Shown: positions 43,800 to 54,903, counted from the stretch's first letter. The stretch is 64,000 nt of DNA from Gaiellasilicea sp963829845 (GCA_963829845.1 CAWHKD010000014.1:62001-126000), one strand, 5' to 3'. Numbers and translations: made by a program. The notes: generated from the sequence alone by a model not told the origin.

Positions 43800-44080
43800 A
43801 TGAGCGATCCATCAGCCGGAAGGGCGGGATGCCCGGCTTCGTGAAGAAACACGCTCCGGATCGTCGCCGCGAAACCACCAATCCGGCTCTTCCACTCGTT
43901 GTCATCCGCCCATATCGTCCAGTCCCGGTCCGCCGCCCCGTAGTCCGGCGCGTGCCACCGCGGAGGAACCAGCCGACACTAAGAGCACCGCGAACGCGAC
44001 GCCAGACAGGGGCAGCAGCCGCTGCCGGGACGTGGGAGGTCAGCCGACCGGTCTGAGGGCGTCGTAGACAAGGGATGACC
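43800..44080 (-). pseudogene. possible broken secreted protein
   Basis: The 377 nt between the membrane protein and the subtilase contain no intact gene. On the minus strand a signal-peptide-like piece (GVAFAVLLVSAGSSAVARA, near 43990) and a protein-like piece in another frame (DWTIWADDNEWKSRIGGFAA then TIRSVFLHEAGHPALP, near 43870) could be one frameshifted gene. Low confidence. Confidence 0.25.
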
Positions 44081-44152
44081 GTTCGTCTACGCGGCGTCGG
44101 CCTGTGGAGCCATCGGGGGTGACGCGACCCCAAACACGACCAGACCGTCTCG

Positions 44153-45775
44153 TCAACGCGAAGGCTGCATCTTGACCCTCACCGTGTAGCTTCCGGGACT
44201 CTGGGCGCCGGCGTGGTTTGCGACGCGGAGGTAGTAGCGGCCGGCCGTGCGTACCCGGGTGAGGGCGCGTTCGCCCGCTCCGTAGCGGTTCGCGTTCTTT
44301 GTCGTGAGCTGTTTGAGGTGGTCGTCGTAGATCGCCAGGAGGGGGTCGAAGTTGCGGGTGGCGTTGGTGTTGTAGGGGAGCCCTCCGACTTGGAACATGA
44401 CCGCGCCGGGCCGGGGAACCCGCACCACGTACCAGTCGACGTCGCCCTCGGGAGCGATGGTTCCGCTCGTTGAGGTGCGGATCGGGGTCGCGTCGGCGGC
44501 GATGTCGTTCGGCTCGAGTGTGTCGCGACTGGGCGTGGCGGGTGCCTGGGTTGGTCCGCCGAGCGCGGCGTAGGCGTCGAGCAGGCCGTGTCCGTAGAAG
44601 GAGTCCTTGCCTTGGGGGCCGCGGTCCTGTGCGGCCTCCGCGAGCCTCGTCGCAATCTGGCCCGGGCTCCAGTCGGGGTGCTGTGCCTTCACCAGGGCTG
44701 CGACACCGGAGACGATCGGCGCCGCGAACGAGGTTCCGTCCTCGGCGATGTAGCGGCCGTCGTTCCCTGTGGACGTGATCTGGACGCCGGGGGCGGCGAG
44801 GTCGACCCAGCCGCCGTAGTTGGAGAAGTAGGTGAAGTCGCCGTTGGCGTCGGTCGCGGTGACCGCGAACGCTCCGGGGCAGGCGGCGGGGTACATCGCC
44901 GCCCGGTCCTCGCCGTTCCCGGCCGCCGCAACAACGAGCGCCCCCTTGGAGGTGGCGTAGGTGACGGCGGCGCAGAGCCCGCCGCTCTCCGCGGCGCCGC
45001 CGAGGGAGAGGTTGATGATGTCCGCGCCCTGGTCGGCTGCCCAGACGATCCCCTTGCCGATCAGGAAGTCGTCGCCGCCGCCGTAGTAGTTCAGCACCTT
45101 GACCGGCAGCACGTGCGCATCCCAGGCGACACCCGCGATCCCGACACCGTTGTCCGTGATCGCAGCAGCGATGCCCGCAACGAGCGTCCCGTGCCCGACA
45201 GCCGACGTGTCCCGCGTGTCGCTGGGGTCGGGAGCGGGTTCGGAGTCGAAGCTGGCGTCGTCGTCCTGGACGAAGTTGCGGCCCGGTAGGAGCCGATCAG
45301 CCAGGTCCGCAACGGGCGAGACACCGGTGTCGACCACCGCGATCGTGACCTCGCCCGCCCCGTGGCTGAGATCCCACGCCTGCGTCAAGCGGATCGCATC
45401 GAGGTAGGGCCTGGCCGAGCCCATGTGTGGGTCATTCGGGACGTCCAACGCGCGACGCACGTAGTTCGGAGTCGCGTCGACGACCGTCGCTGCGTCGCCG
45501 AGTGCGCGGATTGCCGCTGCCGGGTCGCGGCCGTTCGTGGCGACCGAGACGACGTTCGTCTGCGCGATCCGCCCACGGAACGCGAGTCCCCTCGTCGCAA
45601 GCTCCGCACGAAGACGGTCCAGGCTTGCGCCGGGCTGCATCCGGACGATGATCTCGTCCGCCGAGGCGGCCGGCTCCGCCCCGGTCGCGCTTGAAAAGGG
45701 CTGGCCGATCGAGGCCGCAACCGCCACGGCGGCGAGCGCTGCCGCGATCGATCGGATCGTTGCTGCGGCGGTCAT
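44153..45775 (-). CDS. secreted subtilisin-like serine protease (S8) with C-terminal pre-peptidase domain
   Basis: 540 residues. Signal peptide at about 5-33, an I9-like propeptide with IIVRMQPGASLDRLRAELAT, then the catalytic domain. Asp is in VTIAVVDTGVSPV, His in VGHGTLVAGIAAAI, Ser in AEDGTSFAAPIVSGVAAL, and the oxyanion Asn in VVAAAGNGED. The C-terminal about 120 residues (TLEPNDIAADATPIRTSTSG, DVDWYVVRVP) form a bacterial pre-peptidase C-terminal domain. ATG 45775 follows GAGGAGG. It is divergent from the large SARP regulator, which may control it. Confidence 0.93.
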   Translation of the reverse strand: MTAAATIRSIAAALAAVAVAASIGQPFSSATGAEPAASADEIIVRMQPGASLDRLRAELATRGLAFRGRIAQTNVVSVATNGRDPAAAIRALGDAATVVDATPNYVRRALDVPNDPHMGSARPYLDAIRLTQAWDLSHGAGEVTIAVVDTGVSPVADLADRLLPGRNFVQDDDASFDSEPAPDPSDTRDTSAVGHGTLVAGIAAAITDNGVGIAGVAWDAHVLPVKVLNYYGGGDDFLIGKGIVWAADQGADIINLSLGGAAESGGLCAAVTYATSKGALVVAAAGNGEDRAAMYPAACPGAFAVTATDANGDFTYFSNYGGWVDLAAPGVQITSTGNDGRYIAEDGTSFAAPIVSGVAALVKAQHPDWSPGQIATRLAEAAQDRGPQGKDSFYGHGLLDAYAALGGPTQAPATPSRDTLEPNDIAADATPIRTSTSGTIAPEGDVDWYVVRVPRPGAVMFQVGGLPYNTNATRNFDPLLAIYDDHLKQLTTKNANRYGAGERALTRVRTAGRYYLRVANHAGAQSPGSYTVRVKMQPSR

Positions 45776-45847
45776 CGGGTCCTCCTCGTGCCTCCGACCG
45801 CGGTGCGGTCGATGGCGCAAGGTCGCCCAGTGCGCTAAAAGTCCATT

Positions 45848-45873
45848 TGCAAGCCAGTAAACGCGCGCTTGCA
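45848..45873. promoter_or_regulatory. inverted repeat in the subtilase/SARP intergenic region
   Basis: TGCAAGC and GCTTGCA, 7-bp perfect arms 12 nt apart, within 109 nt separating two divergent genes. A possible operator for the SARP protein or an unrelated regulator. The right arm lies just before the ribosome site of the regulator. Confidence 0.4.
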
Positions 45874-45883
45874 GGAGGCGGCG

Positions 45884-48800
45884 ATGGAGTACCGGGTCCG
45901 AGGTCCGCTCGAGGTCCACAACGGACAGGGGTCACTGCCGCTCGCAGGCGCCAAACAGCGCGCACTGCTCGCACTGCTGCTCGTGCACGCCAACCACGTC
46001 CTCGCGCGCGACCGCCTGATCGACGAGCTCTGGGGAGACCACCCGCCCAAAACGGCCGTACAGAGCCTGCAGGTCTACATCTCTCGGCTGCGGAAGCTGC
46101 TTCCGCCCGCAACACTGCTCACGCGAGCTCCCGGCTACCTCCTCGAAGTCGAGCCCGACGAGCTCGACCTGCGCCGCTTCGAGCGATTGCTTGCAGAGGG
46201 ACGCGAGGCGCTCGCCGCGGGCGACCCCAAACGAGCGTCCGCTGTCCTGCACGACGCACTTTCGCTCTGGCGGGGGTCGGCGTTGGCGGAGTTCGGTTCT
46301 GAGCCGTTTGCCCGAAGTGAGGCCGGGCGATTGGAGGATCTCCGACTGGTGGCGCTCGAGGAGCAGATCGAGGCCGATCTAGCGCTCGGCCGCCATGCCG
46401 AGTTGATCGGGGGGCTCGAGACCGCGATCGCGGAAAACCCCTACCGCGAGCGGTTGTACGGCCAGTTGGTGCTCGCGCTCTACCGCTCGGGAAGGCAGGC
46501 GGAGGCGCTCAACGTGTACCGCGATGCGCGGGCGGCGCTGGATCAGCTCGGGATCGAGCCGAGCGCGGCGCTCAAACCGCTCGAGAAACAGATACTCACC
46601 CACGCACCGGCACTGGATCTTCCGCGCGAGCGGCTGCTGACACGCAGGCCCCGGGAAGGCGTCCGGCTGCCGGGGGCGCTCGTGCCGACGCCCACGTTCC
46701 CATTCGTCGGTCGCGCCACGGAACTTGTGGCGCTTCGCTCGCTGCTGGCAAGTGCACAGGCGGGCGAGGGCGCGTTCGTCTTGCTGACGGGTGAGCCGGG
46801 CGCAGGCAAGACTCGGCTCGCGCGCGAGCTGGCGCACGAGGCCGCCGCGCAGGATGTGCTCGTCCTCTACGGCAGCTCCGACGCGGCGGTCAGCACTCCG
46901 TACCAGCCGCTACGAGAATGGCTCGAGTTCCTGCTCCACGACCGCGACCCCGAGTTGCTGCGACTGGGCAGCGGCATGCTCGCGCGGCTCGTGCCCGAGC
47001 TCGGGCACGTGACCGGCCCCCCTCCGCCCCAGGGCCAAGCAGACTCCGACCGATACCTGCTCCAGAGCGCCGCGCTCGAGCTCTTGACGCGGCTGAGTCG
47101 CATCCAGCCGCTGCTGCTCGTCATCGACGACCTGCACTGGGCCGACGGCGAAACCCTTCAGCTCCTCCGCCGCCTCGCCCGCGGCGCCCCGGAAGCGCGG
47201 ATACTCCTCCTTGCCGCGTACCGCGACCCAGGCGAGACGATCGGGCCGGCCCTCTCCGAGACGCTGGCTGACCTCTCCCGTCTCGACGGCGTGACAGCGC
47301 TCGCACTAAACAATCTCAGCCTCGAAGAGGTGGGCGCGTTCATCCGCGCCTCGACAGGCGTCGAGCCGCCTCTCGAGTTGGCCTCGGAGGTCGGCGAGTT
47401 CACCGATGGCACGCCGCTTCTGCTCTGCGAGTTCTGGCGCGATCTTCAAGACAGCGGTGCCGTCGAGGTGTCCGACGGCGGGCTACACCTGCTCCGGCCG
47501 GTCACCGAGCTGCGCGATCCGCACCGCGTCGGCGACGTCGTCCACCACCGCGTGTCACGGCTTTCTCCCGGAACGATCGCATTGATCGAGCTTGCGGCCG
47601 TCGCCGGGCCGCGGTTCGAGTTGCGCGTCCTCGCCGAGGCCGCAGGACTCCGCCATGGTGCCCTCGTGAGCTCCGTCGCAGAGGCAGTCCGGATGGGAAT
47701 GATCGAGGAGCTGCCCGAGCCGCAGCCCGAGTGCCGCTTCACGCACGAGCTCGTTCGAAGAGCGGTCTACGATCGGATCCCGCGCGTGCGCCTGCCTGAG
47801 CTCCACCTCCGCGTCGGTGAAGCCCTCGAACACATCCACGCCGACGACGCGCGCGCGCTGCCCGAGCTCGCCCACCACTTCACGCTCGCTGCTCCGCTCG
47901 CAGGCGTCGAGCGGGGGGTGGAGTACAACCTGCGCGCCGCGGCGGCCGCGACGACGACCCTGGCCTACGACGAAGCGGCCGCGAGGCTCTCCGGCGCGCT
48001 CGAGCTCGGCATCGCCGACCCAAGCCAACGCGCGCACGTGCAGGCGGAACTCGGCCTGCTCCTCTACCACACCGGACGAACTGGGGAGTCCGAGGCAATC
48101 CTCTCCGCTAGCGTGGACGCGGCGACCGATCTGGAGGAGCGGGGTCTGGCGCTGCGCGCGCTCGTGCATCTCACGGCTGAGCGGTTGTCGTCGGATCCGG
48201 AGGTCGGCTCGGAAGAGGTCGTTCCCGTTGCCGAGGAGGCGATCAGGACGTTCGAGCAGGTCGGTGACCGGCTCGGCCTGGCGGCGGCCGAGGAGCTGCT
48301 CGGTATGGGGCTCGCTCGCGAGGGTCGCGGCGAGGAGAGCTTCGCGGCGGGCGAGCGGGCGCTCGCCCACGCCGAGGCGGCCGGCGACCAGGTGCTGCGA
48401 CGGGACGTGATCGGGCGGATGGCGCTCTGGCTCACCGGTGGGACGACACCGGCCGGGGAGGCGATCGAGCGGCTCGACGGGCTCCGAGCCCTTGCTCGCG
48501 ACGACCCAGTGCTCGATGCCGGACTGTGCCTGTGCCGCGCCCAGATGCTCGCGATGACCGGTCGCTTCGACGAGGCGAACGAGCACATCGCGGCCAGCGG
48601 CCCCATCCTCGACCAGGCCCACCAGTCGATTCTCTCGCTACACAGCCGCGCGATGGTCGGACAGGTGAAGGAGCTCGCGGGCGATCTTGCCGGAGCCAAG
48701 CAGGACGTGCTCACCTCGTTCTTGAGCATGCGCGACGCACGAGGCGAAGGGTCGGAGGCTCGCGCGCTGAAGGCGGCGGCCGAGCTCGCCCTGCTCTGCT

Positions 48801-49159
48801 GTGACGAGGGTGAGTGGGAGGAGGCGGCCGAGTACCTCTCTTACGGTCGGCAGGTCGACGAGTCCGAGCCACCCCGGGGCAAGGCCTACGCCTTCCTGCG
48901 CCTCGCCGCCCGGGCTCGGCTCGCCGCTTATCGGGGCCAGCCCGCCGAAGCGCTCGAGCTGGCCCGGCGCGCAGTCGAGCTCACCGTGCCGAGAGCCTGG
49001 CTCCAAGCCACAGCCCGCGTCTGGCTCGCACTCGCCGAGGTTCAGCGAGTGAACGGCAATAACGCCGAGGCCGACGCCGCCGTCGCTGCGGCCCTTCGCC
49101 TCTACGAGGCGAAGGGGAACATCGCCGCAATCGCTCGTCTTCGGGCGAGCGCGGCCTGA
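45884..49159 (+). CDS. large SARP-type regulator: HTH-BTAD-AAA ATPase-TPR
   Basis: 1091 residues. N-terminal OmpR-like DNA-binding domain (about 1-95: GAKQRALLALLLVHANHVLA, LIDELWGDHPPKTAVQSLQV), a bacterial transcriptional activator domain (about 100-245), then an AAA ATPase (about 270-560: FVGRATELVALRSLLA, Walker A LLTGEPGAGKTRLARELAHE, Walker B LLLVIDDLHWADGETLQLLR), and a C-terminal half of TPR-like helices. ATG 45884 with GGAGGCG upstream. Intact in the frame throughout. It lies between a divergent secreted protease and an ABC sugar importer, its likely targets; the signal is unknown. Confidence 0.93.
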   Translation: MEYRVRGPLEVHNGQGSLPLAGAKQRALLALLLVHANHVLARDRLIDELWGDHPPKTAVQSLQVYISRLRKLLPPATLLTRAPGYLLEVEPDELDLRRFERLLAEGREALAAGDPKRASAVLHDALSLWRGSALAEFGSEPFARSEAGRLEDLRLVALEEQIEADLALGRHAELIGGLETAIAENPYRERLYGQLVLALYRSGRQAEALNVYRDARAALDQLGIEPSAALKPLEKQILTHAPALDLPRERLLTRRPREGVRLPGALVPTPTFPFVGRATELVALRSLLASAQAGEGAFVLLTGEPGAGKTRLARELAHEAAAQDVLVLYGSSDAAVSTPYQPLREWLEFLLHDRDPELLRLGSGMLARLVPELGHVTGPPPPQGQADSDRYLLQSAALELLTRLSRIQPLLLVIDDLHWADGETLQLLRRLARGAPEARILLLAAYRDPGETIGPALSETLADLSRLDGVTALALNNLSLEEVGAFIRASTGVEPPLELASEVGEFTDGTPLLLCEFWRDLQDSGAVEVSDGGLHLLRPVTELRDPHRVGDVVHHRVSRLSPGTIALIELAAVAGPRFELRVLAEAAGLRHGALVSSVAEAVRMGMIEELPEPQPECRFTHELVRRAVYDRIPRVRLPELHLRVGEALEHIHADDARALPELAHHFTLAAPLAGVERGVEYNLRAAAAATTTLAYDEAAARLSGALELGIADPSQRAHVQAELGLLLYHTGRTGESEAILSASVDAATDLEERGLALRALVHLTAERLSSDPEVGSEEVVPVAEEAIRTFEQVGDRLGLAAAEELLGMGLAREGRGEESFAAGERALAHAEAAGDQVLRRDVIGRMALWLTGGTTPAGEAIERLDGLRALARDDPVLDAGLCLCRAQMLAMTGRFDEANEHIAASGPILDQAHQSILSLHSRAMVGQVKELAGDLAGAKQDVLTSFLSMRDARGEGSEARALKAAAELALLCCDEGEWEEAAEYLSYGRQVDESEPPRGKAYAFLRLAARARLAAYRGQPAEALELARRAVELTVPRAWLQATARVWLALAEVQRVNGNNAEADAAVAAALRLYEAKGNIAAIARLRASAA

Positions 49160-49229
49160 ACGTCGCCTGGATTGACAATCACGGTCCTGGCTGCGTACGG
49201 TGCGGCGGGAAGCCCGGAGAAGGAGCCCG

Positions 49230-50543
49230 ATGAGCCGTTCGGATTCGACCAGGCGTCTCCGCCCTAGTTTCGCGATCGCGGCTCACGTGTTTCTCGGGCT
49301 CTTGGCGCTTGTCACCGCCGCGGGGGACGCACCAGCCGGGCAGAAAGACACGGTGACGATCGGCTTCCTGGTCACTCCGACCAGCAAGCCAGGGTGGGAC
49401 CTGCTGATCCCGAACTTCGAACGCGCCTACCCGAACATCCATGTCGACATGAGATACGTCCCGAACAACACGACGCTGTATCAGGTCGAGACGACGCAGC
49501 TCGCGGCGGGCAACGCGCCCGAGCTTCTGGCGACCAACCCCGGGTGCGGCACGCCGATCGCGGTGTGCGTGATGGCGAAAGCGGGCCATCTCGCTTCTAT
49601 GGTGAACAAGCCGTGGGCGGAGAAGGCGCGTCCGGGGGCGCTCGTCACGTCGTACGCCAAGTACGGAAAGACGCTGTTCGCCTTCGTACCGCAGCTGGGG
49701 CCGCACGGCATCGCCACCAACGACAGCATGTTCAGACGGCTGGGGTTGAAGATCCCGCAGACGTACTCGCAGCTGCTCGACGTCTGCGGGAAGGCGAAGG
49801 CCGCCGGAACGTCGGCCGTGATCAGCCACTTGGGAAGCGGGAGCGCCGTCTCGGGCTGGATCTTCAGCTTTGCGGCGTCGCTCGTGTACGCGAAGGACCG
49901 ACACTGGACGGCGAAGCTGAAGGCGGGCAAGGTCACCTTCGCCGGCAGCAGTGGCTGGCGCCAGGCGATGCAGCGGTTCATCGGCATGAATGACGCGGGC
50001 TGCTTCCAGCCGGGGGCCACCGGTGTCACGTCAGGCAATGCGGGCGCTGTGCTCTTCGCCCAGGGGCAGGGCTTGATGCGGGACATGACGTCCAACCAGT
50101 GGGGCCTTATCGTCGATGCGAAGCCCGCGTTCAGCTACTCCTTCCACCGCATGCCGACCGGGACTCGCGCGACCGACACGACGACCAGCATCAGCCTCCT
50201 GCAGGGGGTCAGCGTCAACGCGCACGCGAGCGCCGAGAAGCGGGCTGCAGCGCAGACCTTCGTCGACTTCATCGCGCGCCCGAAGCAGAACGCGCTCTTC
50301 ACCAAGGCGAGCGGCGGATTGACGCAGTCGCAGTTCCGAACCGGGCAGGTACCCGCGTACATGTCGAGCATGCGGACCGTCTTCTCGAATCGGAAGTACA
50401 TCATCTCGCCGGCGGCGGCCTGGTGGAACCCGGACGTGTCTCTGGCCCTGCAACAGAACGGGATCGGTTTGATCACCGGGCAGCGCTCGATCGACGAAGT
50501 CCTGACAACGATGGACGCCGCCTGGCAGAAAGGCCCCTCCTAA
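49230..50543 (+). CDS. ABC transporter sugar-type substrate-binding protein
   Basis: 437 residues. An N-terminal hydrophobic signal (AAHVFLGLLALVTAAG) has no lipobox Cys. The mature part is an extracellular solute-binding protein family 1 fold: TVTIGFLVTPTSKPGWDLLI, AYPNIHVDMRYVPNNTTLYQ, AQTFVDFIARPKQNALFTKA. It captures a sugar or related solute for the two permeases downstream. ATG 49230 with AAGGAGCCCG. First gene of a four-gene importer. Confidence 0.9.
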   Translation: MSRSDSTRRLRPSFAIAAHVFLGLLALVTAAGDAPAGQKDTVTIGFLVTPTSKPGWDLLIPNFERAYPNIHVDMRYVPNNTTLYQVETTQLAAGNAPELLATNPGCGTPIAVCVMAKAGHLASMVNKPWAEKARPGALVTSYAKYGKTLFAFVPQLGPHGIATNDSMFRRLGLKIPQTYSQLLDVCGKAKAAGTSAVISHLGSGSAVSGWIFSFAASLVYAKDRHWTAKLKAGKVTFAGSSGWRQAMQRFIGMNDAGCFQPGATGVTSGNAGAVLFAQGQGLMRDMTSNQWGLIVDAKPAFSYSFHRMPTGTRATDTTTSISLLQGVSVNAHASAEKRAAAQTFVDFIARPKQNALFTKASGGLTQSQFRTGQVPAYMSSMRTVFSNRKYIISPAAAWWNPDVSLALQQNGIGLITGQRSIDEVLTTMDAAWQKGPS

Positions 50544-50660
50544 TGCGTGTTCGACGCAGGGACAGGGCGTCCAAACGACGGCCACGGTAGCCCTCCAGCT
50601 CATCCTCGTGCGAGCTGACAAAGGCTGCGAGTTCCGCATCGCGGCCGCCTCGCCGAAGCG

Positions 50661-51575
50661 ATGGGCTGCCAGGTGAGCACGCTCCGGGACTCGCTCCGTC
50701 CGCGTCGAAGGGGCCCGCTGGAGGTACCCTGGCTCCTCGCGCTCCCCGGCATCGCGGCCCTGGTCCTGTTCCACTTCGTGCCGATCGCCGTCGGCGGCTT
50801 CTATGCGTTCACGAACTGGAACGGGCTCACCCAGCCGGACTGGATCGGCCTCCAGAACTTCCGAGAGATCTTCGCCGACCCTTCGGCTCGGGGCGCCCTC
50901 TGGCACACGCTCGAGCTGGCCGTCTGCTTCGTCGCGATCGTCAACGCGCTCGGCTTGACGCTCGCCATCGCCCTCGACCGAGCCGTGAAGACGCGCCACC
51001 TGCTGCGCGCGTTGTTCTTCGCTCCGGTTGCGCTCAGCCCGATTGCGATCTCCTTCATCTGGCAGTGGATCTTCGACTATCAGGGCGCGCTGAACCGGCT
51101 TCTCGCCGGCGTCGGCCTCGGCTCGTGGCGCCATGACTGGCTGGGTGATCCCTCGACGGCGCTGTGGGGGATCCTGGTCGTCATGGTCTGGCAGTTCACA
51201 GGACTCGCGATGGTGCTGTACCTCGCCGGCCTCCAGGCGATTTCCGGCGAGGTCTACGAGGCCACGCTCGTCGACGGCGCCTCTGGACTGTTTCGCCTGC
51301 GCAAGGTCGTCCTGCCACTGCTCGCGCCGGCGATGACCGTCAGCGTGACCATCACGCTGATCATCGGTCTGCGCGTGTTCGACCAGGTGATGGCGCTGAC
51401 CAACGGCGGGCCTGTCGACGCGACCGAGACGCTCGGGACGCAGGTCTACAAGCAGACGTTCTTCCTGGCTCGGTTCGGCTACGGCGCGGCGTTCGCGCTC
51501 ATCCTCACCACGCTCGTCGCCGTGCTCGCGCTGACACAGCTCGCACTGCTCCGGAGGAACGAGGAGCGGCTCTGA
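50661..51575 (+). CDS. ABC sugar transporter permease 1 (MalF/UgpA type)
   Basis: 304 residues, six TM helices. The EAA loop that contacts the ATPase is AISGEVYEATLVDGASGLFR followed by LRKVVLPLL near residues 195-225. WQWIFDYQGALNRLLAGVG is typical of this subfamily. ATG 50661 or GTG 50676. Ends 1 nt before the second permease. Confidence 0.92.
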   Translation: MGCQVSTLRDSLRPRRRGPLEVPWLLALPGIAALVLFHFVPIAVGGFYAFTNWNGLTQPDWIGLQNFREIFADPSARGALWHTLELAVCFVAIVNALGLTLAIALDRAVKTRHLLRALFFAPVALSPIAISFIWQWIFDYQGALNRLLAGVGLGSWRHDWLGDPSTALWGILVVMVWQFTGLAMVLYLAGLQAISGEVYEATLVDGASGLFRLRKVVLPLLAPAMTVSVTITLIIGLRVFDQVMALTNGGPVDATETLGTQVYKQTFFLARFGYGAAFALILTTLVAVLALTQLALLRRNEERL

Positions 51576-51576
51576 G

Positions 51577-52407
51577 ATGGGCGCGGGGCGCTACACGCGC
51601 GGCACGCTCCTCCGCGAGCTCACGCTCATCGCCGCCGCCGCGTTCTACTGCCTGCCGTTCTTCATGCTGGTCGCGATTGCGCTCGAAACGACAGAGCAGG
51701 CGTACAAGAGCCCGCTCTCGCTCCACTGGCCCCCACACTGGGGCAACTTCTCGGAGGCCTGGAACACCGCCGGGCTCGGCCCCGGGCTGTGGAGCAGCCT
51801 CATCATCACGCTCTCGAGCGTCGTCGCCCTGATCGTTCTCGGCTCGGTCTGCGCCTACACGATCGCCCGGCGCCGGGGCCGTCTCAGCAACCTCGTGTAT
51901 TTGGCGTTCGTGGTCGGCATCATCCTCCCGTTCCAGCTCGCGATCATCCCGCTCTTCGTCGCGATGCTCAAAGTCGGCCTGGTCGGCAACTACCTCGGGA
52001 TGATCGTGCTCAACATCGGGCTGCTGATGCCTTTGACGGTCTTCCTCTACGTGGGCTTCATCCGCGCTCTGCCCCGGGACTACGAGGAGGCGGCGCGCGT
52101 CGACGGCGCCGGGATCCTCCGGACGTACGTGAAGGTGGTCTTCCCGCTGCTCTGGCCGGTCACGGCCACGGTGGCGGTGCTCGACGGGCATTGTCGTCTG
52201 GAACGAGTTCTTCATCGCGCTCGTCTTCCTGAGCGGCAGCGACTACCAGACGCTCCCGGTTGCCCTTTACGCGTCCGTCGGCGAGTACGTCACGCGCTGG
52301 AACACCATCTTCGCCGGCGTCGCGATCGCAATCGCGCCGGTCGTCGTCTTCTACCTGTTCGCGCAACGCCACCTGATGCGCGGGTTCTCGTCGGGCGTCA
52401 AGGGCTG

Positions 52408-52408
<1 letters not shown>
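51577..52408 (+). CDS. ABC sugar transporter permease 2 (MalG/UgpE type), one frameshift
   Basis: About 276 residues. The EAA loop is LPRDYEEAARVDGAGILRTY, with upstream TM helices (YLAFVVGIILPFQLAIIPLF). One base is off near 52190, after which VVWNEFFIALVFLSGSDYQT continues the family sequence and the gene ends SSGVKG. The TGA overlaps the ATPase ATG (TGATG). Confidence 0.9.
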
Positions 52409-53605
<1,197 letters not shown>

Positions 53606-53753
53606 CCCGTTCTCGCGACAAGTGAGTTCACCAATTGCTGGGCGAGCGGTCACGCGCGTCGCGCGAGACTCCCGTGCGGCGTCCTCGGGGAACGTACTGA
53701 TCTGCCGGGAAGCTGAGGCTGCGGCTTCTCGCGAGCGTGTGGCGCCAGGCTGC

Positions 53754-54062
53754 CTAGGGGCTGCCGGTGATCACCTCGGCGAGCACGAACGCAACGCCGA
53801 TGGCAAGGGGCACGAGAGCGGCGAACACGCTCACGGCGCGCTCTCGGTCGCGAACGATCGCCAGGAACGCCGCGACTCCGGCTGCAACGCCGCAGACGAC
53901 GCCGAGCGCGGCTCCTCTCGGCACGAGATCTGCTGCGAACACGAGCGGAAAAAATACGGCCGCGAGTCCCACGGCCCACCGTCCGAGGGCAGTTATCGGC
54001 AGGAGGGTGATCCGAGGGAGGCGCCCGACGGGCGATCTCGGGTGCTCAGATCGAACGCCCAT
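53754..54062 (-). CDS. small membrane protein
   Basis: 102 residues, three TM segments (WAVGLAAVFFPLVFAADLV; ALGVVCGVAAGVAAFLAIV; VFAALVPLAIGVAFVLAEV). No family recognised. It is 33 nt downstream of the CoA-binding protein on the same strand, so perhaps the last gene of that unit. Confidence 0.6.
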   Translation of the reverse strand: MGVRSEHPRSPVGRLPRITLLPITALGRWAVGLAAVFFPLVFAADLVPRGAALGVVCGVAAGVAAFLAIVRDRERAVSVFAALVPLAIGVAFVLAEVITGSP

Positions 54063-54095
54063 GGTGTCCTCCTTTCACGTGCAGCTTAGGATCGG

Positions 54096-54572
54096 TCACA
54101 CCTCTCTCGGGACGTGACCGTTGAGCGTGAAGAGGAACTTCATCGCCTTGTGGCCAGGGTCGGCGGTCGGAGCGAACATGCACGGGCACCCGCCGTCGAT
54201 CACGGAGATGCCGTGCGCGCGGCCGAACGTCGCTGCCGTTTCGGAGACGCTCCCGGCTCCGGGGCCCCGATGCATCCATACGTGTTCGATCCCGAGCTCG
54301 ACGCACTCGCGCAGCGTGGCCTCTGCGTGCTCTGGCCTCGTCGCGATCACGACCGCCTCGACACCACCGGGGATGGAGCGCAGATTGTCATAGGCGCGGT
54401 CGCCTTCGACCTCGTCGGCGTTTGGATTGACGGCGAAGACGGCGTAGCCGCGGTCGCGCAGCCGGTTGTAGACGACATTGCCGCCGTGGTTTCCCGGCGA
54501 GCGCGAGACGCCGGTGACGGCGATGCGCTCGTGCCCGAGGAACTCGGCGGCAGCATCCTTGATGGCGGTCAT
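54096..54572 (-). CDS. CoA-binding domain protein (YccU-like)
   Basis: 158 residues, a stand-alone CoA-binding Rossmann fold: RIAVTGVSRSPGNHGGNVVY, GYAVFAVNPNADEVEGDRAY, AVVIATRPEHAEATLRECVE, HVWMHRGPGAGSVSETAATF and SVIDGGCPCMF. Related to the N-terminal domain of ADP-forming acyl-CoA synthetases such as the one at 23159. ATG 54572 is preferred (GGAGG 8 nt upstream) over GTG 54581. Between two small membrane-protein genes. Confidence 0.9.
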   Translation of the reverse strand: MTAIKDAAAEFLGHERIAVTGVSRSPGNHGGNVVYNRLRDRGYAVFAVNPNADEVEGDRAYDNLRSIPGGVEAVVIATRPEHAEATLRECVELGIEHVWMHRGPGAGSVSETAATFGRAHGISVIDGGCPCMFAPTADPGHKAMKFLFTLNGHVPREV

Positions 54573-54635
54573 GTGGAACACCTCCGTGGCGTTTCGGAGC
54601 GTCGCGGCTTTGCCCAGTGGGGGGCAGCGCCTCGT

Positions 54636-54776
54636 CTAGCGTCCGTCCAGGTGCGGCGGATGGAAGACCTCTTTGTGATCGTGGTGGATGTGCGTGAACG
54701 GTCGGATGAGGGCGTACAGCATGAAGAACAGCCCTGCCAGAACCACCACGAACGTGATGATGAGCCCGAAATTCAT
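54636..54776 (-). CDS. 46-residue single-TM protein
   Basis: MNFGLIITFVVVLAGLFFML is one TM helix, followed by YALIRPFTHIHHDHKEVFHP and a short tail. The His/Asp-rich stretch could bind metal or face the cytoplasm. Too short for usual gene calling, but the composition is clearly that of a protein. A perfect CTGCGG/CCGCAG dyad lies 78 bp upstream of the ATG. Probably the first gene of a unit with the CoA-binding protein. Confidence 0.65.
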   Translation of the reverse strand: MNFGLIITFVVVLAGLFFMLYALIRPFTHIHHDHKEVFHPPHLDGR

Positions 54777-54853
54777 CACGAACCTCCCCTCTGCAATTAG
54801 CTGTAGGTTCGCCCGTCCCGCGTCACGAGGGATCGGGGAATTCAGTGATCGTG

Positions 54854-54871
54854 CTGCGGGAGAGCCGCAGG
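54854..54871 (-). promoter_or_regulatory. CTGCGG palindrome upstream of the 46-residue protein
   Basis: CTGCGG-gagag-CCGCAG, a perfect dyad with the same arms and 5-nt spacer as the site at 21986. 78 bp before the start at 54776. Confidence 0.65.
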
Positions 54872-54903
54872 CTCGAGACGAACGGGATGCGCTGCCGTGT
54901 TGA

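Noticed and set aside
43829..44056. 75-codon plus-strand frame rich in Arg, Pro and Val
   Set aside because: Composition like a shadow frame and no ribosome site; the opposite strand has better protein-like pieces.
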